From the NCBI GenBank assembly GCA_001247695.2, contig LGRX02034715.1, positions 44,575-108,574 on the forward strand: DNA of 64,000 bases, given 5' to 3'. The notes under the pieces are model-generated. The model was given only the letters and a program-made list of their open reading frames with translations. It was not told where the DNA came from and searched no databases. This DNA is from Cymbomonas tetramitiformis. Its lineage: Eukaryota > Chlorophyta > Pyramimonadophyceae > Pyramimonadales > Pyramimonadaceae. Within the stretch, counting starts at the first letter, position 1, and each line of letters opens with the position of its first letter. The position numbers were made by a program, and so were the translations under genes. Shown one piece after another: positions 1 to 9,504 of the stretch.

Positions 1-112
1 GGTGCCAAGGCGGCATCCAACCTAAACCCCGAGATACGTATGTTACAGTAAAAACACTCAGTATTAAGGAATTCACCGTTAAGGAATCAGCCAGCGTTTG
101 GGGGGTGGGGGG

Positions 113-557
113 GGTCACGATTTTAGTGATTTGGCTGGCTGGACCAAAAAAAATAAGGAAGAGGTCCGAAATATGGAAGGCCGTCGCTGGCTGGCATGCT
201 TTCGGCAATCTTAAAATAAGGAATTGACGCTGGCATAGCTTGACGCGGTGCACATGGCTTTAGGCTAATTATTGCACATGGCATTAGGCAATTGCAGGCA
301 GTTCTTCGTAGTGAGACTGTGATAGTATGCCGTCCTTCATGTCCGTGTGAAGCTCTCTAAGATGTTGCCTACTCGTTGGGTCCATTTTATCACTTCGAAA
401 AATCAGCACACAGTTTTCTCGAAAATTTCAGTTTGTAAGGCTGAGGAAGATAACGAATGGCGCTGGCTGGCTCATGAATCGCGTTCCTTCTAATGAACGA
501 ATTACTCAAAGGTCGGCACGGGCGGGGGTCATGATTTTAGTGATTTGGTTGGCTGGA
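113..557 (+). repeat. Direct repeat pair in gene-free left end
   Basis: A segment reading GTCACGATTTTAGTGATTTG followed by a TGGCTGG run occurs at about 113-145 and again, with two changes, at about 527-557. The stretch 1-730 has no convincing coding frame. It otherwise holds only G-rich runs (101-113) and further TGGCTGG words. It is probably decayed transposon sequence. Confidence 0.45.
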
Positions 558-877
558 GCCAGATCTCTGTTTCATTAAATATGAGTGTTTACTGTATAAG
601 TCCAGAGGGACAGCAAGGTCCAGCTAATCGAGAATGCCAAGCAGCCGACCTACAACAGTGGTTCTACGTAGGATTGAAGGGCAGGGGTCCCGATGCTCTA
701 AGGGGCCTCTGCCGGTACATTGGACGGCATCACGTCGGTGATTGACAAGGCCGCAGTTGTGCTGCCGGCGAAAGACGGAATCCAGACAGGTGACGAGCGA
801 AACGCCGGCCAGTCCTCCTCGTCATCGTCATCGTGAACGGCAAGGAAAGCTGGCGGCGTCGCATCAGGCTGCACTTC

Positions 878-1550
878 TTATAGAGGGCAATGCTCATCGT
901 GGAGGTCAACATCTGAGAATCGTACGGCCATGGCTGCCGCACCCTGCTGGGCGGCGTCGTCCAGCGGTGGGGGCTCCAATGCCGGCAAAGAGCTGGCACG
1001 GGCTGCCGGCGGTGGCGCAGGCGGCCATGCAGACATCGGAGGAGGAGGGGCCGCCGTGGGGGCGGTTGCCGGCGCCCGCCCCGGAGCGAAGGATGCCGAA
1101 CAGGAATAAGGGCACACACCCTCGGTGTCGAGGTGGCCCGTGGTCACCGCCCACAGGCGGAAGCAGGTGACACAAACCAGGCCGGTGCCCTCCCACTGCA
1201 GGTAGCGGGCGTTGCGCACCGGCTTCCACTCACCGACGGGGGGCGCCAATTTCTTCCAGCCGAGGGCATGCATGGAGCCGACGGTGGGCTTGCCACCGCC
1301 ACCACTGCCACCACTGCCCCTGCCACCACCGCCACCAGCACCACCGCGCCCGACACCACCAGATGCCGGTGGGAGGGGAAGGCGCGGAGAGGCGGGCCAA
1401 GGTGTACTCGTCGCGGTACACCTTGGTGATGCGCAAGGTGAGGGCGGCGAAGGTGAAGGGGAGATTGGCCCCAAGGTCGCGCAACACCACCAGGTAAAGT
1501 GGCGCGACGTGGGGTGTGCCCGTGGGCACTACGACAGATGCTCGGAATAA
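878..1550 (-). CDS. Coding fragment of unknown function, proline/glycine rich
   Basis: The minus strand is GC-rich here, with long open frames that shift between about 1550 and 878. The upstream part reads like globular protein (segment PLYLVVLRDLGAN followed by LTLRITKVYRDEYTLARL). A Gly/Pro-rich low-complexity stretch follows (about 1270-1370), then a segment with paired cysteines (TGLVCVTCFRLW and a later Cys), then Ala/Pro-rich sequence. I see no start, stop or splice sites that settle the structure, and the frame must change once. The CxxC spacing loosely resembles the minus-strand gene at 52.6-56.0 kb, and the YLVVLRD segment loosely resembles the fragment at 61.6-61.9 kb. All three may be pieces of one captured gene family, but this is inference. 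No family is recognised. Confidence 0.35.
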
Positions 1551-1559
1551 TGTTTTTGA

Positions 1560-2098
1560 TTGAACGTGCAAAGGTACACAATTCGGATTTTATAATATAC
1601 TGGATCAGGGCCAGATTGAGGTACAAACGATAATTCGGTTCCGAGTTCTGAAGGCTAAACACTTCTCAAGTGCTCTACTTATTCACTCGTCACTCAGGTT
1701 GCCGGGTCAACCACCCGGCAGCCGATGTCACACTTCGGCTCAACGTTCAATTCCCGATCCGATCTCATTTCTAATTCCGATTCGTCATTCTCGATTCAGA
1801 TGTTACGTCGACAGACTGACACGATGACTGCCACACAGTACTGTCATACTATTGTACTGTCATACTGTCATAATGGCATATAAGATTATGCAATTTGGCC
1901 ACATAGCTACTTCATACCACACGTACACTAGTCGCGTAACCACAGAAGACATTCAGAAGGCGCACGGAAGACATGCGGAAGACATTCCAGGTATCTTCCT
2001 AACAGCTTCAGGGTTGTCATCATGCTCTGTTGCTATGATACATAATATACGGCTAAGTTAATTGATAGGTCTATCTACACATACATGTACGATTGCAT
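1560..2098. other. AT-rich stretch without a gene
   Basis: No supported coding frame. A cluster of TACTGTCAT words at about 1835-1875 resembles the hairpin found in the LTRs of elements C and D, and GAAGACAT words occur at about 1945-1990. It may be a decayed LTR beside the 3' end of the CACTA gene. Confidence 0.3.
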
Positions 2099-3908
2099 CT
2101 ATTGAACATACAGACCACTAAGTACGATGCCCGGCGTATTATCATGATCGCGCCTCTTGCGTCTTGCACCTTTCGGTCGTGAACCATCATCGTCGATGCA
2201 CTCGAAAAAGGCAGCCTTTAAATCAAATATCACCGCCGTCTTCATCACAGGATGTTTCTTGATTACAACTTGGTGCTCAATTTGAGCCGCCAGGATGAAT
2301 GGATCAATAGTGCCCCAAGGTGTCTCGGGATCATCCGGGTCGTATGTGTACACCACCTTTGCGGTATTGTCCGGCCCGTACTTCGAGTTTAGCTTGGCAA
2401 ACCGTTTTGTCGTCGCTTGGTTGAATTCAGGGAACCACTTTCCCTTCACAAGAATGTACTCTTTCGCGGCCAAGTCGACCTTGTAGATGATATCTACCAT
2501 GGCGTACCTGCGAGTTGGAGCCACAATACTCCATAGTAAGAATCCCCGAAGACGTCGAGAAGACACACAGAAGACATTCGGTACATATTCTGCGCACATT
2601 AACCAAAACGTAATGCACGGACGCACCGGTCAGTCTCGATTTCCTCGCCTTTGATGTTTTCTCCAGAGAAAAAGGCTCGGAAGTAACGTTGACAAGTTTT
2701 CTTCGTCTTGTCCTGAGCTGCCGTGCGATAGCAAACTCCTCGAACCACGACCGAGCCGAAAGATTGACACACGCGAGGAGGCCCTTCGACGAGTGCCGCT
2801 TCATTCTCCGTGAATGGTCTCCCCAGCCAGACCTTGGGGTCGCTACCGTGCATATGCAGCGGCACATCCATCAGGCGAGACGCTCCGGCTCGTGCGCCAA
2901 TACGTCTCCGAACCATATGGTTTTCCCTGCGAATGTATACGTGCACAGTGTCAGGACATGTATTTACCGAAGACGTGTGGAAGATGCCTAGAAGATATAT
3001 GAAACGTCTTCCAGGCACCTTGTGGGTTTCATTTTCTTACTTACCTCTTGCAGTAGGTGACGTAGTCGTCGAATTTTGCCTTCAACTTGCGGTATTGGGG
3101 CACGTTGCCATGCATCCACAACTCCAGCGCTTTCGTTTCAGCGCGGGAGAGTACATGGCGCTTGCCTTGTGTTCCCAAAAGCACGGTGTTCGGCGCCCTC
3201 AACGGTGCGGTGGCCAAGAACGGGAGCACGGGTGGCCGGGTGGGATTGGTGGTTGCCTCCCGCCGGCGACGAAGTACCAAGATTAACCCTCGCACCACAT
3301 GTACCATCCGGTACCGCCCGAAGCCTTGCATAACACTCTGAACCGGATATGCATTGTTCTTCACCCACCTTCGAATCTTCCCGTTGAATGATTCGAACAC
3401 GTACATCCATGTCCCCCGTATTGGACCATACATGAGGAGTTGGTCGGGGAAGTGGGAAAGCAAATGCGTGTTGATGACCAGCCAGTCAGGTGAGCCATCG
3501 CGCTCGAGTGACTTGAAGAACTCATCCACCAGATTTTGAAGCTTAGGAACATCCTGCAAAATCACCAAATAAAAGGTAATTAAGGAAGACGTTTGGAATG
3601 TACTCGGAACGTACGTATTCGGGATGTCTTCCAGATGTCTTCCGTACCTTACAGTCTACAAGCTCCGAAGTGAGCTCTCTCGTTATGACCGTCAACTGCC
3701 CGATCAAGTCTTCAAGCATGTTTTTCGAGTAGCCCTCGTCTCTATCCCAAGACGCTAGCACGCTCATGATGCCCGCTTGTAGCATTTTCAACGCCTCGTG
3801 ACACTTGAGCGTCTTCGGTCCGGTGTTCGTGCCGTTCGGACGCAACATCTTCTTATGGCCTTGCCCCCATTTGACCATTTGTGATGACCATTTGTAATTA
3901 ATTAGCAA
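2099..3908 (-). CDS. CACTA (En/Spm-like) Tnp2-type transposase, C-terminal part, four exons
   Basis: Exons on the minus strand are 3908(or beyond)-3648, 3553-3045, 2926-2627 and 2507-2099. All three junctions keep the frame (phases 0, 2 and 2). Exons 1-2 carry a DUF4218-like region, including HLLSHFPDQLLMYGPI and TWMYVFESFNGKIRRWVKNN, which matches the conserved segment of plant and animal CACTA transposases. Exon 4 has a DUF4216-like segment (YAMVDIIYKVDL, then KGKWFPEF and DPFILAAQ). The N-terminal catalytic half is missing: coding sequence runs into a satellite at 3910, so this is a truncated copy. The spliced reading frame still has no stop. The DUF4216 assignment is weaker than DUF4218. 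The terminal CACTA repeats were not located. Confidence 0.82.
2508..2626 (-). other. Intron 3 of the CACTA gene, GAAGAC-type
   Basis: 119 bp. Donor GTGCGT, acceptor CTCGCAG; splicing rejoins the frame in phase 2 (Asp-Arg-Tyr-Ala). The interior contains a GTCTTC/GAAGAC cluster. About 83 bp of it, including the 3' splice site region, recur at 4588-4671. Confidence 0.75.
2927..3044 (-). other. Intron 2 of the CACTA gene, GAAGAC-type
   Basis: 118 bp. Donor GTAAGTAAG, acceptor TTCGCAG; phase 2 on both sides. It contains GGAAGACG, ATCTTCTAGG and ACGTCTTCGG words that can pair with one another. Confidence 0.82.
3554..3647 (-). other. Intron 1 of the CACTA gene, GAAGAC-type
   Basis: 94 bp. Donor GTACGG, acceptor TTTTGCAG; phase 0 on both sides. 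The donor is followed at once by GGAAGACATCTGGAAGACAT, and GTCTTCC lies near the middle. Confidence 0.82.
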
Positions 3909-3959
3909 TAATCAAGATTGTTGCATTTGTTGAAATTGAAGGGAAAATGCGAAAGTGCA

Positions 3960-4470
3960 ATTTTACATATGTCATTTTGCTCTACGTTAGATTTCCAAAT
4001 TTTCAATCTCAGCTAATTTTGATCTACGTTAGTTTTCTGATTTCAGTTTTTGGAATGCTTGATTTCAGAATTTTTACATTTGTCATTTTGCTCTACGTTA
4101 GATTTCCGATTTTCAATTTTGGCTAATTTGGCTCTATGTTGGATGTCAGTTTTCAGTTTTTGGAATGCTCCATTTCAGACTTTTGCATTTGTCATTTTGC
4201 TCTATGTTAGATTTTCCAAATTTCAATTTTGGCTGATTTTGCTCTACGTTAGATTTCAGGTTTCAGTTTTTTGAATGCTTGATTTCAGATTTTACAAACC
4301 AATTTCAGATTTTTATATGTGTCATTTTGCTCCACATTAGATTTCCGATTTTCAGTTTTGGCTGATTTTGCTCTACGGTGGATTTCAGATTTCAGTTTTG
4401 GAATGCTTGATTTCAGATTCTGCTATTGTCATTTTGCTCTACGTTAGATTTCCAAATTTCATCGGTCGAT
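3960..4470 (+). repeat. AT-rich satellite, about 110-bp unit, five copies
   Basis: The phrase CATTTGTCATTTTGCTCTAC recurs with small changes at about 3966, 4077, 4187, 4318 and 4428. Each unit has a half-unit echo (GCTCTACGTTAGATTTC). The same satellite reappears at 51830-52015 inside the MULE. Translated frames (SFCSTLDF...) are by-products of the repeat. Confidence 0.85.
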
Positions 4471-4474
4471 ATGC

Positions 4475-4580
4475 AGCCGATATATCAGCCGATATGCACC
4501 CTATATATCAGCCGATATGCATCCCATACATCAGCCCATATATCAACCGATATGCACCCTATATACCAGCCGATATATCA
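4475..4580 (+). repeat. Short tandem repeat of GATATATCAGCC / GATATGCACCC words
   Basis: About ten degenerate 12-bp units alternate CCGATATATCAG with CCGATATGCACC. It directly abuts the satellite on its left and a copy of CACTA intron 3 on its right. Confidence 0.7.
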
Positions 4581-4587
4581 GCCGTTG

Positions 4588-4671
4588 CGGGTTGGAGCCA
4601 CAATACTTTATAGTAAGAATCCCCGAAGACGTCGAGAAGACACATAGAAGACATTCGGTACATATTCGATA
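4588..4671 (-). repeat. Second copy of CACTA intron 3 sequence
   Basis: About 83 bp match 2511-2594 with only a few differences, including the GAAGACGTCGAGAAGACACA core and the region next to the acceptor. No transposase exon lies next to this copy, so the intron sequence exists independently of the gene. Confidence 0.8.
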
Positions 4672-4859
4672 CACTTCAAGACGGTACACTTCAAGACCTC
4701 CGGCTTGGATTGACGGAAGACCTCCGCCGCGGATTCGGGGTGGGGGGTTTAGTGAGCATCGCTCGTTTGAAGGACGACATTTTGGTCTTTGGGGGCGCTT
4801 CCCCCTTTTGGAGATGCGCGGCACGTTTACTTGCCATTCTATCTCCTATACAAAGGACA

Positions 4860-5199
4860 CTTGGCCAAGGTAGTGCGGAGGGCATCCTGAAGACAAACAC
4901 TCAGAAGACGTTCAGAAGTCACTCAGAAGACACGCGGAAGACATCTCCCGACATCTTCCGGACGTCTTCTTGACTGTGCTTGCGGAAGATACCCCAGATA
5001 CCTTCTGTACATCTTCCAGACACCTTCGGGGAATATATGTCTTCCTGAACCCAGAAGAGGTGCGGAAGACACGCGGAAGACACGCGGAAGACACACAGAA
5101 GACACGCGGAAGACATTTTTTTGACATCTTCCGGACGTCTTCTTGACTGTGCTTGCGGAAGATACCCCAGATATCTTCTGTACATCTTCCGGTTGTCTT
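4860..5199 (+). repeat. GAAGAC repeat array with a 66-bp direct duplication
   Basis: Dense GAAGACAY/GTCTTC words. A segment running from CATCTTCCGGACGTCTTC to the phrase TTCTGTACATCTTCC occurs near 4957 and again near 5128. Open frames across it (EDTRKTS, EDIFRTSS) only reflect the repeat. Confidence 0.8.
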
Positions 5200-5600
5200 A
5201 GAGATGTCTTTGAGGAAGACATGTCTTCTGGAAATCTGCAACTTGTAGAAGTTCCCGTCAACGTCTTAACACCCCTCTTCGGGGCGTCTTCCTTATTTTT
5301 TGAGGATCTTCTACGCGTCTTCTAATGTCTACCTAAGGTATACGTTCCTCCTACGTTATACGATTATTTTTATTTTTATTACTATTATTATTATTATTAT
5401 TATTGTATTATTATTATTATTGTATTATTAATAGTTACGGTTATTATTATTGTATTATGGTTAGGTAGACATTAGAAGACGCGTAGAAGATCCTCAAAAA
5501 AATGAGGAAGACGCCCCGAAGAGGGGTGTTAAGACGTTGACGGGAACTTCTACAAGTTGCAGATTTCCAGAAGACATGTCTTCCTCAAAGACATCTCTGG
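5200..5600. repeat. Foldback element with arms of about 135 bp
   Basis: The left arm (about 5200-5338) and right arm (about 5460-5600) are near-perfect inverted copies, beginning AGAGATGTCTTTGAGG and ending TTCTAATGTCTACCTA at the loop side. The roughly 120-bp centre is an AT-rich TTA/TTAT trinucleotide run. The arms contain GAAGAC words, so the foldback belongs to the same repeat family as the arrays around it. Confidence 0.88.
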
Positions 5601-5609
5601 AGGGTAACA

Positions 5610-6419
5610 AGATGCACAGAAGATATCGGTAATCTGGGTTAACCCAGATATCACCAGCGATGAATCTGGGGTATCTTCCGAATGTTTTTTTTGTATTTTT
5701 TGAAAAAAAAACTATAAAAAATCGCGAAAAAACAAAAAGAAAAAACATATAAGGTGCGCAATATTGGGCAAAACCGTACTGTGAAGGTAGAATTGCAAAA
5801 AAAAACAAGTGGTTTGTTCGGGAGAGGGTCAAACGTACCAAGTTACTAAGTTAAAACGGCCGCCTAATTTGGTAGAAGAAACTGCTCTTGTTTTAGAGCA
5901 TCATCGCTCCTAGCAACGGTCGAAGAGTCGATCACGCGCGCAGTGAGTCGCGTGAGACGTGATGACTGCACGATACCGCGGATAGCAAACCCGGAAAATC
6001 TGCCAGCGCTGCGCTGCGCTGGTGTGGCGCTGGCGTGTAGTCGCGGTCGTGGTCAGGCGTCATCGTCATGCTCATCGTCAGCTAGCATTAGCGTCGCATC
6101 GCATCGCATCGCATCGCATCGTCAGGCCCAGCGCAGGGGAGTGAGCACGAGCACCGCACCGCACATCGACATGACCGTTCGAGTTTGAATTTTATTTAAC
6201 GTTGAAGTGAAATTTGCATCTACCACTTTTACACCTGCATCCAACTCAATTCCACCGCAGCCTCGTTTTCCGCGGACTGCTGCTGGGTGAAGTGGTCCTT
6301 TTAAAATAGTTCGTCTAACAGAAAAACGTTGCACAACGCAATACTTCAATAGTGATTGCGGGTGCTTTTCGTGCCTTGGTTTTTTTACGCGCACTTCGGC
6401 GTGCTTAGCGTCTAATTGA
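5610..6419. other. Gene-free stretch with a (GCATC)n run
   Basis: A-rich sequence at 5690-5810, then a five-unit GCATC run at about 6092-6122. I see no supported coding frame or RNA. A long minus-strand open frame at 6122-6487 overlaps the tRNA-like unit and has no recognisable content. Confidence 0.4.
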
Positions 6420-6490
6420 GGTGTGAACGAGACATGTGTTCTCGCTCGTCCTTTGGACGAGATGATGTTGGTTCGATTCCAACTCACACC
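6420..6490 (+). tRNA. tRNA-like sequence (anticodon arm with CCTTTGG loop)
   Basis: The seven-base acceptor halves GGTGTGA and TCACACC pair. The T arm is GTTGG-TTCGATT-CCAAC. The anticodon arm is CTCGT-CCTTTGG-ACGAG. The D-arm position holds a GAGA/TCTC stem but lacks the usual GG of the D loop, and position 33 is C rather than U, so a functional elongator tRNA is doubtful. It contains a good B-box (GGTTCGATTCC). It heads a hairpin array (next feature), an arrangement repeated in inverted form at 19.1-19.6 kb. Confidence 0.55.
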
Positions 6491-6544
6491 ACTAGGCCTT
6501 TTTGTTTTCCTTCGGTAATCTTGTATTTCGTCTCGTACTATTTT

Positions 6545-6985
6545 TGCGCTTTACTAACCTTTGGTTTTGCGTTGCGCTTTGTTTTTCAGATCGGCTGAAA
6601 ATGACCTAGTCCAAAAGGTAAATTTTCAGCCCAACCTCAACACCACAAGTAAAGGTATTTGCTCTATCATCCCCTAGTGTCACACCTAGAAAATACTGCC
6701 TTTATGCGTTGTGTTTTTCCGCTTTACTAACCTTTGGTTTTGAGTTGCGCTTTGTTTTTCAGATCGGCTGAAAATGAGCAAGTGGGAAAAGCGCATTTTC
6801 AGCCCATCGCCCACAACTAGAAGAGTAAAGGTACTTACCTTACCCTTCCTAGGAATTTGTGCTTGTATTCATTGTGTGTTTTCACTCTACTAAGTGTTGG
6901 TATTTTGGTGTGCGTTGTTTTTCAGATCGGTTAAAAACGAGCGAGTGGAAAACCCATGTTTTTGCGTGGTCCAAGACCTATGCCA
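6545..6985 (+). repeat. Three-unit hairpin array, about 175-bp period
   Basis: The unit CTTTACTAACCTTTGGTTTT, followed by a pyrimidine tract, TTTTTCAG and ATCGGCTGAAAAT, occurs around 6547-6600 and 6720-6775. A degenerate third copy lies near 6890-6940. Units 1 and 2 contain clear stems (GGCTGAAAAT with ATTTTCAGCC, 10-11 bp, loops of 17-19 nt); unit 3 is weaker. The context before each hairpin resembles a branch point, pyrimidine tract and 3' splice site. A related segment on the opposite strand lies at 19140-19470. Confidence 0.7.
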
Positions 6986-7342
6986 TGTGTGCATGTTAGT
7001 TGAACATCGTTTCTAGGTAATTAGAATAGTTGTTTAGAACATGAATGTGAAGTAGTTCTAGACACTTAGCTAGTTAGGATAATAATATGCGTGGCCCTCC
7101 TTATGATTAGATTCTTGATTGAAAAGTAATATGGTTAAAGCAATTTTAGTCTCCAAAGCATCTTAGCCTTCCACACAAACAAATCATCTCTTGTCGTGTA
7201 TCAAACATTGAGAATATGTTTGTTAAGGATGCCGAGAAGTGTATTATACCATACATCTTGTTTGCACTCATCCTTCTTGCAAACTTATTTCAGCCTAAAA
7301 ATATTCCTCGCGAATGCGTATACGAATGTTGAAATTTATTAG
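6986..7342. other. AT-rich stretch, nothing recognised
   Basis: No coding frame, RNA or repeat structure that I can support. Confidence 0.3.
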
Positions 7343-7590
7343 ACATGCAGAAGGCATTCAGAAGATATCTTCTGAACGTCTTCTGCATGACTTCTGTACA
7401 TCTTCTGAATTCCGGAAGATGTCTTCTAGACGTCTTCTGGGTAGCACTTCATTTTTGTCGCAAGGTTATTTTATTTGTCGCACCGTGCGACAAAACTGCA
7501 ATTATACCGTGCGACATAAATGAGCGTTGCGCTCATTTCTGTCGCACCTGCGACAAACATGAGCGCAACGCTCATTTCTGTCGTGAAAAT
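7343..7590. repeat. GAAGAC mini-array followed by GTCGCAC and GAGCGTTGCGCTC hairpins
   Basis: 7343-7440 holds GAAGAC/GTCTTC words in both orientations. 7455-7590 holds short perfect palindromes: TGTCGCACCGTGCGACA, AAATGAGCGTTGCGCTCATT and ATGAGCGCAACGCTCAT. It looks like a small foldback or MITE remnant. Confidence 0.65.
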
Positions 7591-7684
7591 TCGCAGAAAT
7601 CCACAAAATTCACAGAAAATTTTCAGATGACCAAATTTGTATGGACAGGAATAGCAAGGATAACAAATTATGAAAAACAAATCG

Positions 7685-7827
7685 GACAAACGATTATTTT
7701 AATTGCATTCAGGGTGTCGTGTTGAACGGAGGAATTAATTCGCGAAAATTCCTTTCAATAAAATCGCCACACAGAAAGAGAATCGGACCCCATCCCCACC
7801 CCATAATCGATGACGATGACGATGACA
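7685..7827 (+). repeat. Left arm of a large inverted repeat (pairs with 15041-15181)
   Basis: From GGACAAA through TGCATTCAGGGTGT and GGAGGAATTAATTCGCG to the CCCATCCCCACCCCATAATC and GATGACGATGACGA tract, this matches the reverse complement of 15041-15181 with few differences. It defines a possible 7.5-kb composite element, or two oppositely inserted copies of one repeat. I did not find a convincing target-site duplication. Confidence 0.8.
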
Positions 7828-7829
7828 CC

Positions 7830-9199
7830 CGAATGGTGTCATGGCATAATGATGAGGTCAAACACGCTCGAGAGTTTTCCAGTGTCGGCTTTTGCAGAAT
7901 CGTGACCGTTTTTGCAAAATCTGTCCGTTTTTGCAGTGGTGAGTGTTCAAATGTCATTTGTTAAATATGCAATTTTAAGAATAACACGGAACGTTTCCCC
8001 CGCAGTGTGCCCCTGTCGAGCCAAAACAAGATTACTTCTTAAGATCATGTATTAATCTAAGCAAGAATTTCCTATTGAATATTATCACATATTCCTACTA
8101 AGTTTATCGATACGCGCATCACGTAGAATGATACCCGCAATCGCAACTATTGGGGGTTTTAGAAACTCAAAATTCCGTTCGCTATACCCGGATGAACGCG
8201 CCAGCCTACAGTGAGATGTATGGTTGACTGACGAGTCTGTCCAATTTATTTCGGAAAGATAACACACACCAGGTGCTATTTTTGCAAACAATTCCCTCAC
8301 GCGATGCGCATGCTCGCTTGCAAGCGAGCGCGCGAATGAGGGAAGAAATCCTAGCGGAAACGTGGACGCAAATGACATCCGCGTTTCCGCCAGAGCTGTC
8401 AGTGCAGTGTCAGATGCTCAAAATATGTTGTATATGCATATGAGATATGCGTGATAAAGCCATGCTGTGCATTATGCGTCGCTGCTGCGCGTGAGTCGAG
8501 TCAGCGGACTCGACGAATGACAAAATCATCCACCCCCTCTAACGCGCCGCGTCCAGACTCCTAGAATCTGAACGGATCTTGCGCGCGCAAGAAATATGAG
8601 GTTCCTAACATACTTTAGAATGCATATGCAAAGTTACGTTGTGTTTGGTAGACGGGATTATTCCAAACACAACGGTCGCTGAAGAGTGACTTACGGGGCG
8701 CTCAGTTCAGCGGTCTTAGCAGTATATAATGCAAGCGGATTCTGTTTTCCTCGTATGAAAGTGGTAGTGTTGCGACAAATTCATAATTGGAAATTCCGCA
8801 TATCTTTGTGGTATAATTGTGAATTGTTAAACTCTCGTTGTCGGCTACGAGCGATCGGTCGAGACAATCCGGGGTAGGACTGCTGATGCTGAGGTCGGTA
8901 TCCCTCAGATGCTATCGTATCATGATTGGCCGGTAAAGCGCGAGCGCTCGACACAATCCGGGGTAGGACTGCTGACATGGGCAGAAAGTTTTTGGAAAAT
9001 TTCCAACGGCATAATTTTTGAGGGACAGCTCCTGCGGTGTGGCCTGTTGATGTCACTTTTTTCCAGGAAACCTGTTTCGCTCCTTTAAGGGAAACGAAAT
9101 GAAAAACAGCATATTTCTGAAAAAGCTGCGAAGCGTCGTTAATATAAACGAATCTTTTTGCGACACGACAAATAAAAGGACCTCGCGACACAAAAGAGA
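7830..9199. other. Gene-free interior of the 7.7-15.2 kb unit, with one direct repeat
   Basis: No supported gene. CAATCCGGGGTAGGACTGCT occurs at about 8865 and again at about 8954, in slightly longer matching context (89-bp spacing). Short open frames on both strands lack recognisable content. Confidence 0.4.
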
Positions 9200-9504
9200 T
9201 GCTTCCCGTCTTCTGGGTTCCAGAAGATATCCAGAAGACATCTAGAAGACGTCTTCTACGCGTCTTCTAATGTCTACCATCTTCTGAGTTTCAGAAGACG
9301 TCCAGAAGATCTTCCGGGAAGATGTACAGAAGACGCCTAAAAGATATCAAGAAGACGTCTTCCGGGATTCAGAAGACATGCAGAAGACGTGCAGAAGATA
9401 ACTTCTGGATGTCTTCCCGGAAGATCTTCTGCACGTCTTCTGGAAACCAGAAGATGGTAGACATTAGAAGACGCGCCGAAGACGTCTTCTGGACGTCTTC
9501 TGGA
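9200..9504. repeat. GAAGAC array, left part (interrupted by the hAT element)
   Basis: About 300 bp of GAAGAC/GTCTTC words. It contains the same CGCGTCTTCTAATGTCTACC phrase seen at the loop side of the 5.2-5.6 kb foldback, here at about 9258-9278 and, inverted, at about 9457-9477. The array continues after the hAT insertion at 13592. Confidence 0.85.

Noticed and set aside
1133..1550. Plus-strand frames with Thr/Pro runs
   Set aside because: Antisense of the Gly/Pro-rich minus-strand coding fragment; the runs come from a GGT/CCA repeat.
5494..5841. Minus-strand frame rich in Phe/Leu
   Set aside because: It crosses a poly-A/poly-T tract and half of the foldback, so it has no independent coding evidence.
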